Below are positions 1 to 8,898 of a stretch of DNA of 64,000 nucleotides, piece by piece (positions within the stretch are counted from its first letter, which is position 1; every line of letters begins with the position of its first letter). The DNA is from UBA2357 sp002344625 (GTDB lineage Bacteria; Pseudomonadota; Gammaproteobacteria; Burkholderiales; Rhodocyclaceae): positions 8,912 through 72,911 of the forward strand of contig CALKIH010000042.1 in NCBI GenBank assembly GCA_937995335.1, given 5' to 3'. The notes under the pieces are model-generated. The model was not told the DNA's origin, made no database searches, and was given only the letters and a program-made list of their open reading frames with translations. A program made the translations under genes and the position numbers.

Positions 1-435
1 CCCGGTGCCGGCCCCGAGCAGCCCGATCGCATGGCCGGCGAGCGCCGTGCCGCCGCCGACCTGCCGGCGCTCGCCGGCCTGCAGGTCGCGCAGCGACATC
101 GCCAGCGCGGTGAAGTCGTTGATGACCAGCAGCCGATCGAAACCCAGCGCAGCGCGCACGGCTTCGATCGAAAAGGTCCAGTGGTGGTTGGTCATCGCGA
201 CCCGGTCGCCGCCGACCGGATTGGCGATGCCGAGGGCGGCGACCCGCGGGGCCGGCAGCCCTGCGGCCGCCAGGTAGGCGCGAATCGCGTCGTCGATGCC
301 GGGATAGTCGGCGCAGGCGAGCGTGCGGACATGGCTGGGCGGGTGGCCCGGCGCGGGCACGATCGCGAAGCGGGCGTTGGTGCCGCCAACGTCGCCGACC
401 AGGCGCGCGTCGCTTTCAGCGCGTCCAGAAGACAT
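1..435 (-). CDS. glk: Glucokinase, N-terminal part (runs off the left edge)
   Basis: Phosphorylates glucose to glucose 6-phosphate in the cytoplasm, feeding zwf and the Entner-Doudoroff route. The reverse strand reads from ATG at 435 through 145 codons to the window edge without a stop. Residues 15-20 read DVGGTN, the intact phosphate-binding motif of bacterial Glk. Further on are MTNHHWTFSIEA, VINDFTALAMS with the catalytic Asp, and the start of the LLGAGTG loop. The start overlaps the end of pgl by 20 bp, so zwf, pgl and glk form one leftward operon. This copy keeps the residues that the second glucokinase-like domain at 5406-7313 has lost, so it is probably the working kinase. The C-terminal half is outside the window. 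Confidence 0.9.
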   Translation of the reverse strand, partial: MSSGRAESDARLVGDVGGTNARFAIVPAPGHPPSHVRTLACADYPGIDDAIRAYLAAAGLPAPRVAALGIANPVGGDRVAMTNHHWTFSIEAVRAALGFDRLLVINDFTALAMSLRDLQAGERRQVGGGTALAGHAIGLLGAGTG

Positions 436-1111
436 GGCACGGCACCTCGTCTTGCTGGACCACTGCGCGGATCGGCAGGGCGTCGACGGCGCCCGGCTTC
501 AGGGCTTCGCACAAGACCGGCCATTTGCCGCTGCCGGTGAAGTGAAGGGTGAGCAGGCATGTGTCGAGGAGTGCCGCCGCGGTCAGCGAAACGCGATCGT
601 GCGGCGCTGTGGCCGGCCTCACGCCGATGCAGTCCGGCGTGGCCACGGCCGATGCGGTGGCCAGCCGCGCGGCCGACGGAAACAGCGACGCGGTGTGGCC
701 GTCTTCGCCCATGCCCAGCATCACCACGTCGAAGGGGCGGCGCAGTTGCGCGAGCGCCGCGTGGGCGCGCTCCAATCCCGCCCACGGCTCGGGCGCGCCG
801 TTGAACAGCGGGATGAAGCGGGCAGTGGCGGCCTCGCCCCGCAGCAGCCGCGCGCGCACCGCGCGCTCGTTGCTGTCGGGATGGTCGGCTGCCACCCAGC
901 GCTCGTCGGCCAGCGTGATCGTGACCTTGTCCCACGCTAGGCGGGTCGCGGCGAGGCGCGCGAACAGCCCGTGCGGCGTGCGCCCGCCCGAAACCACCAT
1001 GCTCGCTTCGCCGCGCGACGCGATGCCCAGGCGCAGCTGACCGGCCACCGTGGCGCACAGCGCGGCCTCGAGCGCGTCGGCGTCGCCAAAGCGGTTGAGC
1101 ACGAGCGCCAT
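416..1111 (-). CDS. pgl: 6-phosphogluconolactonase
   Basis: Hydrolyses 6-phosphogluconolactone to 6-phosphogluconate, the step after Zwf. The protein is 231 residues, the usual length for DevB/Pgl. It shows VVSGGRTPHGLF near the N-terminus, LADERWV, and VMLGMGEDGHTASLFP, which are the sugar-phosphate isomerase-fold signatures of the family. Its ATG overlaps the TGA of zwf (TGATG at 1109-1113), indicating translational coupling, and its end overlaps the glk start. It is transcribed leftward with zwf and glk. Confidence 0.93.
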   Translation of the reverse strand: MALVLNRFGDADALEAALCATVAGQLRLGIASRGEASMVVSGGRTPHGLFARLAATRLAWDKVTITLADERWVAADHPDSNERAVRARLLRGEAATARFIPLFNGAPEPWAGLERAHAALAQLRRPFDVVMLGMGEDGHTASLFPSAARLATASAVATPDCIGVRPATAPHDRVSLTAAALLDTCLLTLHFTGSGKWPVLCEALKPGAVDALPIRAVVQQDEVPCHVFWTR

Positions 1112-2571
1112 CAAAGCTCCTCCTGCCAGTGGAATCCCTCGCGGCCCAGCAGGGCGGTCGAAGCGGCCGGCCCCCAGGTGCCGGCCGTGTACGGCTTGGG
1201 CGCGTCGCCCGACTCGTGCCAGCTCGACATGATCGGCTCGACCCACTTCCATGCGGCTTCCTGCTCGTCGCGGCGCACGAACAGGGTCAGGTTGCCGCGC
1301 ATCACATCCATCAGCAAGCGTTCGTAGGCTTCGAGGCGGCGCGGATGCGTGCCCTCGGCGAAGTCGAGATCGAGCGATACCGGGTTCAGCACCATCTGAT
1401 CGCCCGGGCGCTTGGCCTGCAGATGCAGTTGCACGCTTTCGTCGGGCTGCATGGTGATGACCAGGTGGTTGTTGTTGAGGCCTTTGGTGCGTTTGCCGAA
1501 GATCGAGTGCGGCACCGCGCGGAAGTTGATGACGATCTCGGCGACGCGTTCCTGCATGCGTTTGCCGGTACGCAGGAAGAACGGCACGTCGGCCCAGCGC
1601 CAGGTGTCGATGTTGGCCTGCAGCGCGACGAAGGTCTCGGTACGGCTGGCGGGGGCGACGCCGGGTTCGTCGAGATAGCCGGCTACCGGCTGGCCGCCGC
1701 TGGCACCGGCCCGGTACTGCCCGCGCACGGTGCGCAAGGGCACTTCGTCGGCCGCGATCGGGCGCAACGCGCGCAGGATCTTGAGCTTTTCGTCGCGCAC
1801 CGCGTCGGCGTCGATCGAGGCCGGCGGCTCCATCGCGACGATGCACAGCAGCTGCAGCAGGTGGTTCTGCACCATGTCGCGCAGCGAGCCGGTCTTGTCG
1901 TAGAACTCGGCCCGCTGTTCGACGCCGATCTGCTCGGCCACCGTGATCTGCACGTCGCTGATCCACTCGCGCCGCCACAGGGGTTCGAAGAGTGCATTGC
2001 CGAAACGCAGCGCGAGCAGGTTCTGCACCGATTCCTTGCCGAGGTAGTGATCGATCCGATAGATCTGCTCTTCGGTGAAGTAGCGTCCGACCTCGTCGTT
2101 GATCTCGCGCGACGACGCGAGGTCGTTGCCGAGCGGCTTTTCGAGCACGACCCGGCTGTCGGGCGTGATCAGGCCGGTTTCGTGCAGATGCCTGCAGATG
2201 GCGGTGAACAGGGTCGGTGCGGTCGACAGGTAGTAGACCTGGCTGCGGCGGCCGACCTCGCCGAGACATTCCGCCAGCGCGGCGAAGCGCTCGCGGTCGC
2301 GGACGTCCACCGCACGGTAGCGGATCCGCGCGGCAAAGGCCTGCCACAGATGCGCGTCGAAGTCCTCGCCCAGGAAGCGTTGGCACTGCGCCTGCGCGAT
2401 TTCGCGGTAGCGGCCGGTATCGATGGTTTCGCGCGCGATGCCGATGATCGAGACGTCCGGGCCGAGCATCGCGTCGCAGTGCAGATGGTAGAGCGCCGGC
2501 AGCAGCTTGCGCATGACCAGGTCGCCGGTTCCGCCGAATAAGACGACATCCTGTCCGGGTTGTGATGGCAT
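1111..2571 (-). CDS. zwf: Glucose-6-phosphate 1-dehydrogenase
   Basis: Oxidises glucose 6-phosphate to 6-phosphogluconolactone with NAD(P)+. The protein is 486 residues, the normal size. The N-terminal dinucleotide-binding motif LFGGTGDLVMRKL and the catalytic-site motif RIDHYLGKE are both visible, as is LEKPLGND. It is the first gene of the leftward zwf-pgl-glk operon and diverges from edd. A HexR-like palindrome lies about 50 bp upstream of its start, at 2621-2636, so repression by the RpiR-type regulator encoded downstream of eda is likely. Confidence 0.96.
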   Translation of the reverse strand: MPSQPGQDVVLFGGTGDLVMRKLLPALYHLHCDAMLGPDVSIIGIARETIDTGRYREIAQAQCQRFLGEDFDAHLWQAFAARIRYRAVDVRDRERFAALAECLGEVGRRSQVYYLSTAPTLFTAICRHLHETGLITPDSRVVLEKPLGNDLASSREINDEVGRYFTEEQIYRIDHYLGKESVQNLLALRFGNALFEPLWRREWISDVQITVAEQIGVEQRAEFYDKTGSLRDMVQNHLLQLLCIVAMEPPASIDADAVRDEKLKILRALRPIAADEVPLRTVRGQYRAGASGGQPVAGYLDEPGVAPASRTETFVALQANIDTWRWADVPFFLRTGKRMQERVAEIVINFRAVPHSIFGKRTKGLNNNHLVITMQPDESVQLHLQAKRPGDQMVLNPVSLDLDFAEGTHPRRLEAYERLLMDVMRGNLTLFVRRDEQEAAWKWVEPIMSSWHESGDAPKPYTAGTWGPAASTALLGREGFHWQEEL

Positions 2572-2620
2572 CGTGCTCTCACGGTTGGAAAGGCGTGATC
2601 ACGCCCTTGGGCGAAACTAT

Positions 2621-2636
2621 AAGTAGTCAGACTACA
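2621..2636. promoter_or_regulatory. HexR-like operator upstream of zwf
   Basis: AAGTAGTCAGACTACA has arms GTAGTC/GACTAC and shares the half-sites of the edd-side operator. It lies about 50 bp before the zwf ATG on the reverse strand. Confidence 0.6.
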
Positions 2637-2794
2637 GAAAGCAAGAATCACGGCGCGATCCCGTCGCGTGCCGGATCGTGTCCGCGCGCCTGCCGCCGCT
2701 GCCCCGATCCCCGTGGTGCCGCATTAATTGGCGTTTTCGCCGCATTCAACCCGGTGATGTGTACGGTGTTGCAAGAAAGGTTTTGATTTTCGTC

Positions 2795-2809
2795 TGTAGT
2801 TAAACTACG
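2795..2809. promoter_or_regulatory. HexR-like operator upstream of edd
   Basis: TGTAGTTAAACTACG is a near-perfect inverted repeat with arms GTAGTT/AACTAC, 33 bp before the edd ATG. It fits the HexR consensus for Entner-Doudoroff genes. The cognate regulator is probably the RpiR domain of the protein at 5406-7313. Confidence 0.7.
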
Positions 2810-2841
2810 CTTCAAGCGTGTTTTCATCACCGAGAACGACG

Positions 2842-4665
2842 ATGCCCATCCATCCGACCCTGGCGTCCGTGACCGAGCGCATCCGCACGCGCAGTGCCTC
2901 GACCCGGCAAGCCTACCTGCAGCGGCTCGACGAAGCTGCCCGGGCCGGGCCGTCGCGCCGGGCGTTGTCGTGTACCAATCTGGCGCACGGCTTCGCCGCG
3001 GCGCCCATGGGCGACAAGATCATGCTGCGTGAACAGCGCCGGCCCAATCTCGCCATCGTGTCGTCCTACAACGACATGCTCTCGGCGCACCAGCCGATGC
3101 AGGCGTTTCCCGCCTGGATCAAGGAAGCGGCGCGCGAGGCCGGGGCGACGGCGCAGTTTGCCGGCGGGGTGCCGGCCATGTGCGACGGCGTCACCCAAGG
3201 GCAGCCGGGCATGGAGTTGTCGCTGTTCTCGCGCGATGTGATCGCGATGTCCACCGCGGTGGCGCTGTCGCACAACATGTTCGATGCGACCCTTTGCCTC
3301 GGCGTGTGCGACAAGATCGTGCCCGGGTTGCTGATCGGGGCGCTGGCCTTCGGTCATCTGCCGGCGATCTTCATCCCGGCCGGGCCGATGGGCTCGGGAT
3401 TGCCGAACAAGGAGAAGGCGGCGATCCGCCAGCGCTACGCCGCCGGCGAGATCGGCAAGGCGGAACTGCTCGAGGCCGAGGCGCGCGCCTATCATTCGGC
3501 CGGCACCTGTACCTTCTACGGCACGGCCAACAGCAACCAGATGTTGATGGAGGTGATGGGGTTGCATCTGCCGGGCGCGGCCTTCGTGCCGCCCGGAACC
3601 GCCCTGCGCGAGGCGCTGACCCGCGAGGCGGCCCGCCAGGCGGTTTCGATCAGCCGCGAGGGCGGGCGCTTCACGCCGGTCGGACGGATGATCGACGAGC
3701 GCAGCATCGTCAACGCGATCGTGGCGCTGCTCGCGACCGGCGGCTCCACCAACCACACCCTGCACTTGGTGGCGATCGCCCGCGCCGCCGGCATCGTGAT
3801 CGACTGGAACGATTTCGGCGCGCTGTCGGCCTGCGTGCCGCTGCTGGCGCGGGTGTATCCGAACGGCGGCGCCGATGTGAACGCTTTCCATGCCGCGGGT
3901 GGCACCGGCTACCTGATCGGCCAGTTGCTCGACGGGGGCCTGGTGCACGAGGACGTCGACACCGTGGTGGGGCACGGGCTCTCGAGCTACCGCACCCAGC
4001 CGGCGCTGGTGGACGGCCGGCTCGAATGGCGGGCGAGTCCGGCCGAGAGCCGCGATACCAGCGTGCTGGTGCCGCTGGCGCAGGCTTTTTCGCGCGACGG
4101 CGGACTCAAGGTGCTCGACGGCAACCTCGGGCGCGCGGTGACCAAGGTGTCGGCCGTGAGCGCGGCATTGCGCGTGGTCGAGGCCCCGGCGAAGGTCTTC
4201 GACTCGCAGGAGGGGCTGATCGACGCCTACGCGCGCGGCGCGCTCGAGGGTGATTTCGTCGCGGTCGTGCGCTTCCAGGGGCCGCGTGCGAACGGCATGC
4301 CGGAGCTGCACGGACTCACGCCGACGCTCGCCAACCTGCTCGACAACGGCCAGCGTGTGGCCCTGGTCACCGATGGGCGCATGTCGGGTGCGTCCGGCAA
4401 GGTGCCCGCGGCCATCCATGTCACCCCGGAAGCCTGCGACGGCGGACCGCTGGCGCGGGTGCGCGATGGTGACATCATTCGTATCGACGCCGAGACCGGC
4501 GTGCTGGAGGTGAAACTGTCCGCGGCCGAGCTCGCGCGGCGCCAGCCTGCGCAGGCGGATCTCGCGAGCAGGCAGCAAGGCATGGGGCGCGAGCTCTTCG
4601 GCAGCTTCCGCGCGACCGTGTCGGGGGCGGAAAGCGGTGCAATGAGCTTCGGCTTCGCGGCCTGA
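2842..4665 (+). CDS. edd: 6-phosphogluconate dehydratase
   Basis: Dehydrates 6-phosphogluconate to 2-keto-3-deoxy-6-phosphogluconate (KDPG), the committing step of the Entner-Doudoroff pathway. The protein is 607 residues, like E. coli Edd, and belongs to the IlvD/Edd family. Motifs include SSYNDMLSAHQPMQ, GGVPAMCDGVTQG and CLGVCDKIVPG with Fe-S cluster cysteines, and IPAGPMGSG. The ATG at 2842 is preferred over a GTG at 2818 because family members begin close to this point. It is followed after 47 bp by eda and preceded by a HexR-like operator. Confidence 0.96.
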   Translation: MPIHPTLASVTERIRTRSASTRQAYLQRLDEAARAGPSRRALSCTNLAHGFAAAPMGDKIMLREQRRPNLAIVSSYNDMLSAHQPMQAFPAWIKEAAREAGATAQFAGGVPAMCDGVTQGQPGMELSLFSRDVIAMSTAVALSHNMFDATLCLGVCDKIVPGLLIGALAFGHLPAIFIPAGPMGSGLPNKEKAAIRQRYAAGEIGKAELLEAEARAYHSAGTCTFYGTANSNQMLMEVMGLHLPGAAFVPPGTALREALTREAARQAVSISREGGRFTPVGRMIDERSIVNAIVALLATGGSTNHTLHLVAIARAAGIVIDWNDFGALSACVPLLARVYPNGGADVNAFHAAGGTGYLIGQLLDGGLVHEDVDTVVGHGLSSYRTQPALVDGRLEWRASPAESRDTSVLVPLAQAFSRDGGLKVLDGNLGRAVTKVSAVSAALRVVEAPAKVFDSQEGLIDAYARGALEGDFVAVVRFQGPRANGMPELHGLTPTLANLLDNGQRVALVTDGRMSGASGKVPAAIHVTPEACDGGPLARVRDGDIIRIDAETGVLEVKLSAAELARRQPAQADLASRQQGMGRELFGSFRATVSGAESGAMSFGFAA

Positions 4666-4712
4666 CGCATTCCGGCCGCAAGCGGGCAAGCGATCCAGAG
4701 GAGAAACGCAGC

Positions 4713-5351
4713 ATGACAGCGAAAGCGCAGACGCTCGACGGCATCCTGGGGCTGGGGCCGGTCATGCCGGTGCTGGTGATCGAAACGCTCGCCGACGCGG
4801 TGCCGCTGGCGCGGGCACTGGTCGACAACGGCATACGCGTGCTCGAGGTGACCCTGCGCACGCCCGATGCGCTGGCGGTGATCGCGCGCCTGGCCGACGC
4901 GGTGCCCGACGCGGTGGTCGGCGCCGGCACGGTCGTGACGCCCGAGCAACTCGCGGCGGCCGAACGCGCGGGCGCGCGCTTCGCGGTTTCGCCGGGCCTG
5001 ACGCCGGGCTTGCTGGCCGCGGCCCGCGACAGCGCATTTCCGCTGCTGCCGGGGGTGATGACCGCTTCCGAAGCAATGACTGCGGCCGAGAACGGTTTCA
5101 CCCGCCTGAAGTTGTTCCCGGCGCAGCAGGCCGGCGGGGTCGGCATGCTCAAGGCGCTGGCCGGCCCTTTGCCCGGGCTGCGCTTTTGCCCAACCGGCGG
5201 TGTCACGGTGGACAATGCCGGCGAATTCCTCGCGCTGCCCAACGTGATCTGCGTGGGCGGCTCATGGCTGGCCCCCGCCGCGCTGATGCAGGCGCGCGAC
5301 TGGGCCGAGATCGGCCGGCGCGCCCGCAGGGCGTCGCAGCTACCGCGATGA
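4713..5351 (+). CDS. eda: KDPG aldolase (2-keto-3-deoxy-6-phosphogluconate aldolase)
   Basis: Cleaves KDPG into pyruvate and glyceraldehyde 3-phosphate. The protein is 212 residues, the standard length. GIRVLEVTLRT carries the catalytic Glu, and RLKLFPAQ contains the Schiff-base Lys. FCPTGGV near the C-terminus is the phosphate-binding turn. A GAGGAG ribosome-binding site precedes the ATG. It is co-transcribed with edd and followed directly by the glucokinase-like/RpiR fusion gene. Confidence 0.95.
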   Translation: MTAKAQTLDGILGLGPVMPVLVIETLADAVPLARALVDNGIRVLEVTLRTPDALAVIARLADAVPDAVVGAGTVVTPEQLAAAERAGARFAVSPGLTPGLLAAARDSAFPLLPGVMTASEAMTAAENGFTRLKLFPAQQAGGVGMLKALAGPLPGLRFCPTGGVTVDNAGEFLALPNVICVGGSWLAPAALMQARDWAEIGRRARRASQLPR

Positions 5352-5405
5352 GTGCGCGGCGCGTGGCAACGCATCACTCATCCGCAAGCGGATGCACGGG
5401 GATCC

Positions 5406-7313
5406 ATGGGACGGGACGCTGATCCGGACAGGGCAGGACGCCCCCAAGCGTACCCGGGCGGGCCGCGCCTGATCGCGAACATCGGGGCGCGGTTCGCGCG
5501 GTTCGCGCTCGAAACCGCGCCGGGCGCCTTCGAGCAGATGCAGACCTTCGCCTGCGCCGACCATGCGGGCATGCTGGAAGTCTGCCGCGCTTATCTGGCC
5601 CGCGTCGAGGGGCCGGCGCCGATCCACGCGGCGCTGGCGCTGGCGACCCCGGTCGCGGGTGACCGGGTGCACCTGACCAATCGCGACTGGTCGTTTTCGA
5701 TCGACGCGATCCGCGCCGAACTGGGCCTGCAGACCCTGCTGGCGGTGAACGACTTCCTGGCGATGGCGATGGCCTTGCCGCGCCTGCACGATACGCAGCG
5801 GCGCCAGATCGGGGGCGGCCGCGCGACCGCCGACGGTGTCATCGGCCTGCTCGGCGCGAGTACCGGCCTCGGCACATCCGCGCTGGTGCCCCGCGGCGGA
5901 CGCTGGATCACGCTGCCCTCGGAAGGCGGGCATGCGAGTTTTGCGCCGGCCGACGAAACCCAGGTAACGATTCTGCGCCATGCCTGGAAGCGCTGGGAGC
6001 ATGTGTCGGCCGAGCGGCTGCTCTCGGCGCCCGGCCTGGTCCTGATGCATGACGCACTGCGGGAGGCGGCCGGCGCGCAATCGTCCGGACCATCGCCCGC
6101 CGCCGACACGATCATCCGGCGCGGTGTCGGGGGGGAAGATCCGCTATGCGCCACGGTGCTGGAGTGCTTCTGCGACATGCTGGGCACCCAGGCCGCGAAC
6201 CTGGCGCTGACGCTGAACGCCACCGGCGGGATCTACGTCGGCAGCACGATCGTCAGGGCGCTGGGCGAGTTCCTGCCGCGTTCGGGTTTCCGGCGCGCGT
6301 TCGAACGCAAGGGGCGTTTCTCGGGATTCACCGCCGCGATTCCGACCTACATGATTCTCACCGACCAGTGTTCGTTGTTCGGCGCGGCCCAGGCGCTGCG
6401 CGAGCACCTCGAGGATCAGGGGGGCGCGGGGCGCCTGCTCGACCATATCCGCGCCGAGATGGATTCGTTCACGCCAGCCGAGCGGCGGGTGGCGCGCCTG
6501 GTGCTCGAGCAGCCGCGCACGGTGCTCAAGGAGCCGGTCGCCGAGATCGCGGCCAGGGCCGACGTGAGCCAGCCGACCGTGATCCGGTTCTGCCGTTCGC
6601 TGGGCTTGCAGGGCTTGTCCGACTTCAAGCTCAAGCTGGCATCGGGGCTGACCGGCACGGTGCCGGTCCGGCGCAGCCAGGTGACGGTCGATGACGGCAG
6701 CGGCGAGCTCGCCGCCAAGGTGCTCGACAACACCGGCGCGGCCATCGCGCGGCTGCGCGACGAGCTGGATGCGAACGCCGTCGAGCGTGCGGTCGCGCTG
6801 CTCGCGAACGCGCGCCGGATCGAATTCTACGGAGCCGGAAACTCGAGCGTCGCGGCGCTCGACGGGCAGCACAAGTTCTTCCGCTTCGGCATTCCGGCCA
6901 ACGCCTACGCCGATGCGCAGGTCCAGGCGATGGCGGCCGCCATGCTCGGCGAGGGCGACGTGGCGGTGGCGATCTCGCGATCGGGCGATTCGATCGGGAC
7001 GCTGCAGGCCACCGACGCGGCCGTGCGCGCGGGGGCGAGCGTCATCGCGATCACCGCCGCCGGCTCACCGCTGGCGCAGCGCGCGAGCGTTGCCCTGGAA
7101 TTGACACATGATGAGCAGGGCGCGGACTGCGTTGCGATGGTCGCGCGCGTGCTGCACCTGCTGATCGTCGACATACTCGCCGTCGGCGTCGCGATGCGCC
7201 GGCTGGCGGCAACCGGCGCCGGGCGGGAAGCCGATGCCGATCGCGGGCCACGCCTGCCGCAGGACCGCCTCGAGGCACTGATCTCGCATGCCAACCCTGC
7301 CGCACCCCACTGA
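5406..7313 (+). CDS. Degenerate glucokinase domain fused to an RpiR/HexR-type regulator
   Basis: The protein is 635 residues from the ATG at 5406. An in-frame GTG at 5352, 1 bp after eda, would add 18 residues. The first 320 residues are glucokinase-like, with LTNRDWSFSIDAI, VNDFLAMAMALP (catalytic Asp kept) and SEGGHASF. The N-terminal DVGGTN of active kinases is instead NIGARF at residues 25-30, and GGGI becomes GSTI. After a short linker comes an RpiR winged-helix domain (FTPAERRVARLVLEQP, VSQPTVIRFCRSLGLQG) and a SIS sugar-phosphate-binding domain (FYGAGNSS, ISRSGDSIGTL). Such fusions are known in Burkholderia and relatives as bifunctional glucokinase/HexR. Here the kinase half looks impaired, so I infer a sensor-regulator of the Entner-Doudoroff operons. 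Confidence 0.85.
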   Translation: MGRDADPDRAGRPQAYPGGPRLIANIGARFARFALETAPGAFEQMQTFACADHAGMLEVCRAYLARVEGPAPIHAALALATPVAGDRVHLTNRDWSFSIDAIRAELGLQTLLAVNDFLAMAMALPRLHDTQRRQIGGGRATADGVIGLLGASTGLGTSALVPRGGRWITLPSEGGHASFAPADETQVTILRHAWKRWEHVSAERLLSAPGLVLMHDALREAAGAQSSGPSPAADTIIRRGVGGEDPLCATVLECFCDMLGTQAANLALTLNATGGIYVGSTIVRALGEFLPRSGFRRAFERKGRFSGFTAAIPTYMILTDQCSLFGAAQALREHLEDQGGAGRLLDHIRAEMDSFTPAERRVARLVLEQPRTVLKEPVAEIAARADVSQPTVIRFCRSLGLQGLSDFKLKLASGLTGTVPVRRSQVTVDDGSGELAAKVLDNTGAAIARLRDELDANAVERAVALLANARRIEFYGAGNSSVAALDGQHKFFRFGIPANAYADAQVQAMAAAMLGEGDVAVAISRSGDSIGTLQATDAAVRAGASVIAITAAGSPLAQRASVALELTHDEQGADCVAMVARVLHLLIVDILAVGVAMRRLAATGAGREADADRGPRLPQDRLEALISHANPAAPH

Positions 7314-7815
7314 TCGCCTCGAGGCCGTACTGCTGCCACGCGCCGGCGGATTCGGTCGCCTGGACGGCCCGCGCCGCCTGAGTCGTGCGACCTTGCGGGC
7401 CTACGTCGACACGGCCTACGTGGTGCACGCCGAGCCGGCGCCGATCGTGCTGCGGGTCGGCCAGCCGAGCGCGCAACTATTGGCCTGGCAGCAGGCGGAG
7501 GGGGTGTGCGAGTCGGTGTTCGTGAGCGCCTGCAATCCGTTCGGGCGGCGCGTCGCCGACCCGGTGAACGACGCGGCGATGCGCGCGCTCCGGGCCTGGT
7601 TGAGCGGGCGCGGCCATCGCAGCGTCGATGGCCTGGGCCAGGGCGACGATCGCGCCTGGCCCGCCGAGCCCAGCCTGCTGGTGCCCGGTGGCGATGCGGC
7701 GCTGGCGCTGCGATTGTGTGTGCGCTTCGAGCAGAACGCCACGGTATACATCGGTTGCGACGGGATCCCGTTGATCGCGCTTCACCCCGGGCTTGGCCTG
7801 TCGGAGGTGGACTGA
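7288..7815 (+). CDS. DUF3293 domain protein
   Basis: The protein is 175 residues with a central SACNPFGRRVADPVNDAAM segment and VPGGDAAL further on, matching the DUF3293 family of unknown function. The ATG lies inside the last codons of the preceding regulator gene (26 bp overlap), so it is co-transcribed with the edd operon. It converges with the LysR gene on the other strand and overlaps its end by 34 bp. No catalytic residues can be assigned. Confidence 0.7.
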   Translation: MPTLPHPTDRLEAVLLPRAGGFGRLDGPRRLSRATLRAYVDTAYVVHAEPAPIVLRVGQPSAQLLAWQQAEGVCESVFVSACNPFGRRVADPVNDAAMRALRAWLSGRGHRSVDGLGQGDDRAWPAEPSLLVPGGDAALALRLCVRFEQNATVYIGCDGIPLIALHPGLGLSEVD

Positions 7816-8726
7816 CCGGCATGGGCGGGGCGCTTCCAGGCCGGCGCGACGAAGGCTTCGACCAGGAAGTCCACCAGCGCGCGCACCTTGACCGACAGGT
7901 GTTTGCGCGACGGATATACGGCATAGATGCCGAGTTCGGGGCCGCGACACTCGGGCAGCACTTCGACCAGCCGCCCGCTTGCGAGGTCGTCGCTGATCAG
8001 GAAGTCGGGCTGCAGGACCAGGCCCTGGTGCGCCAGCGCGATGGCGCGGCAGGTGTCGCCGTTGTTGGTGCGGATCTGGGGGCGGGTGACGATTTCGCGT
8101 TCACCTTCGTCGGTCGTGAACTGCCAGGTGTCGCCGTGGGCACGGTATGAATACGCGATGACGCTGTGGGCGGCGAGATCCTCGAGGCGCGCGGGCGTGC
8201 CGCGCCGCGCGAGATAGGGCGGGCTCGCGCACAGCAGGATGCGGGTGGTGGCCAGGCGCCGGAACACGAGGCTGGAGTCCTGCATCTGGCTGATGCGGAT
8301 CACCGCGTCGTAACCTTCGTCGATGACGTCGACCAGGCGGTCCGCGAGCGTGATCTCGAGCTCGACGTCGGGATAGCGGTTCATGAACGGGCCCCACAGC
8401 GGCGCCAGATGCAGGATGCCGAACGAGAATGGCGCGTTGATCCGCAGCCGCCCCACCGGGTGGCCGGTGACCGCGCCGACCGCGCTGTCGGCTTCGTCGA
8501 GGTCCGCCAGGATCTGCTTGCAACGGGCGAAGTAAGCCTGCCCTGCCTCGGTGAGCGACAGCCGGCGTGTGGTACGCTGCATCAGCCGCGCGCCCAGCCG
8601 CGCCTCGAGTTCGATCACACTGCGCGATACCGCGGCCTTCGAGAGGCGCAATACCTCGGCCGCGCCGACGAAGCTGCCCGCTTCGACCACCGCAACGAAA
8701 TGCTCCATTTCCCTGAAACGGTCCAT
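7782..8726 (-). CDS. LysR-family transcriptional regulator
   Basis: The protein is 314 residues with an N-terminal winged helix-turn-helix (MDRFREMEHFVAVVEAGSF, then LSKAAVSRSVIELEARLG) and a C-terminal periplasmic-binding-type effector domain (GRLRINAPFSFG onward). The ATG at 8726 is chosen because LysR proteins start a few residues before the helix-turn-helix. An alternative start is at 8741. It diverges from cytochrome b561, and a TTGAC/GTCAA palindrome lies between them, so it probably controls itself and perhaps the b561-YceI genes. The effector is not predictable. Confidence 0.88.
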   Translation of the reverse strand: MDRFREMEHFVAVVEAGSFVGAAEVLRLSKAAVSRSVIELEARLGARLMQRTTRRLSLTEAGQAYFARCKQILADLDEADSAVGAVTGHPVGRLRINAPFSFGILHLAPLWGPFMNRYPDVELEITLADRLVDVIDEGYDAVIRISQMQDSSLVFRRLATTRILLCASPPYLARRGTPARLEDLAAHSVIAYSYRAHGDTWQFTTDEGEREIVTRPQIRTNNGDTCRAIALAHQGLVLQPDFLISDDLASGRLVEVLPECRGPELGIYAVYPSRKHLSVKVRALVDFLVEAFVAPAWKRPAHAGQSTSDRPSPG

Positions 8727-8748
8727 GATGAAGATTGTCAAGTCATTG

Positions 8749-8763
8749 TTGACATAACGTCAA
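8749..8763. promoter_or_regulatory. Candidate LysR-type operator
   Basis: TTGACATAACGTCAA is an inverted repeat with 5 bp arms and the T-N11-A form typical of LysR binding sites. Outer CATTG/CAATG arms extend it. It lies 23 bp upstream of the LysR start, between the two divergent genes. Confidence 0.5.
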
Positions 8764-8898
8764 TGATAGCCTTGTTTATTGCGCTTATGATTGTCAATAT
8801 CATCGCTGCATCTTCAATGAAAACGCTTGTTTGCGCGCCGCTGGCGCCTTGAACGAGGCTCCGCTCGCCGGCGCAGACGATCGAAGGAGACGAATCGA

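Larger units (their letters stand above)
2572..2841. promoter_or_regulatory. Divergent zwf/edd promoter region with two HexR-like operators
   Basis: This gene-free stretch separates zwf and edd. Two palindromes are visible: AAGTAGTCAGACTACA at 2621-2636, nearer zwf, and TGTAGTTAAACTACG at 2795-2809, nearer edd. Both match the GTAGT...ACTAC palindrome described for HexR in proteobacteria. The region between them is AT-richer than the genes. I infer one operator per promoter. The start sites themselves were not determined. Confidence 0.75.

Noticed and set aside
1129..2541. Long open frame (470 codons) on the plus strand opposite zwf
   Set aside because: It is the antisense of a clear zwf gene; high-GC codon bias opens the opposite frames. 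Similar long shadows exist opposite edd, the P-type ATPase, nrdJ, cobN and metE.
5352..5405. GTG start at 5352 for the glucokinase/RpiR fusion
   Set aside because: Possible, but the ATG at 5406 already leaves about 21 residues before the conserved domain, as in relatives, so the shorter form was annotated.
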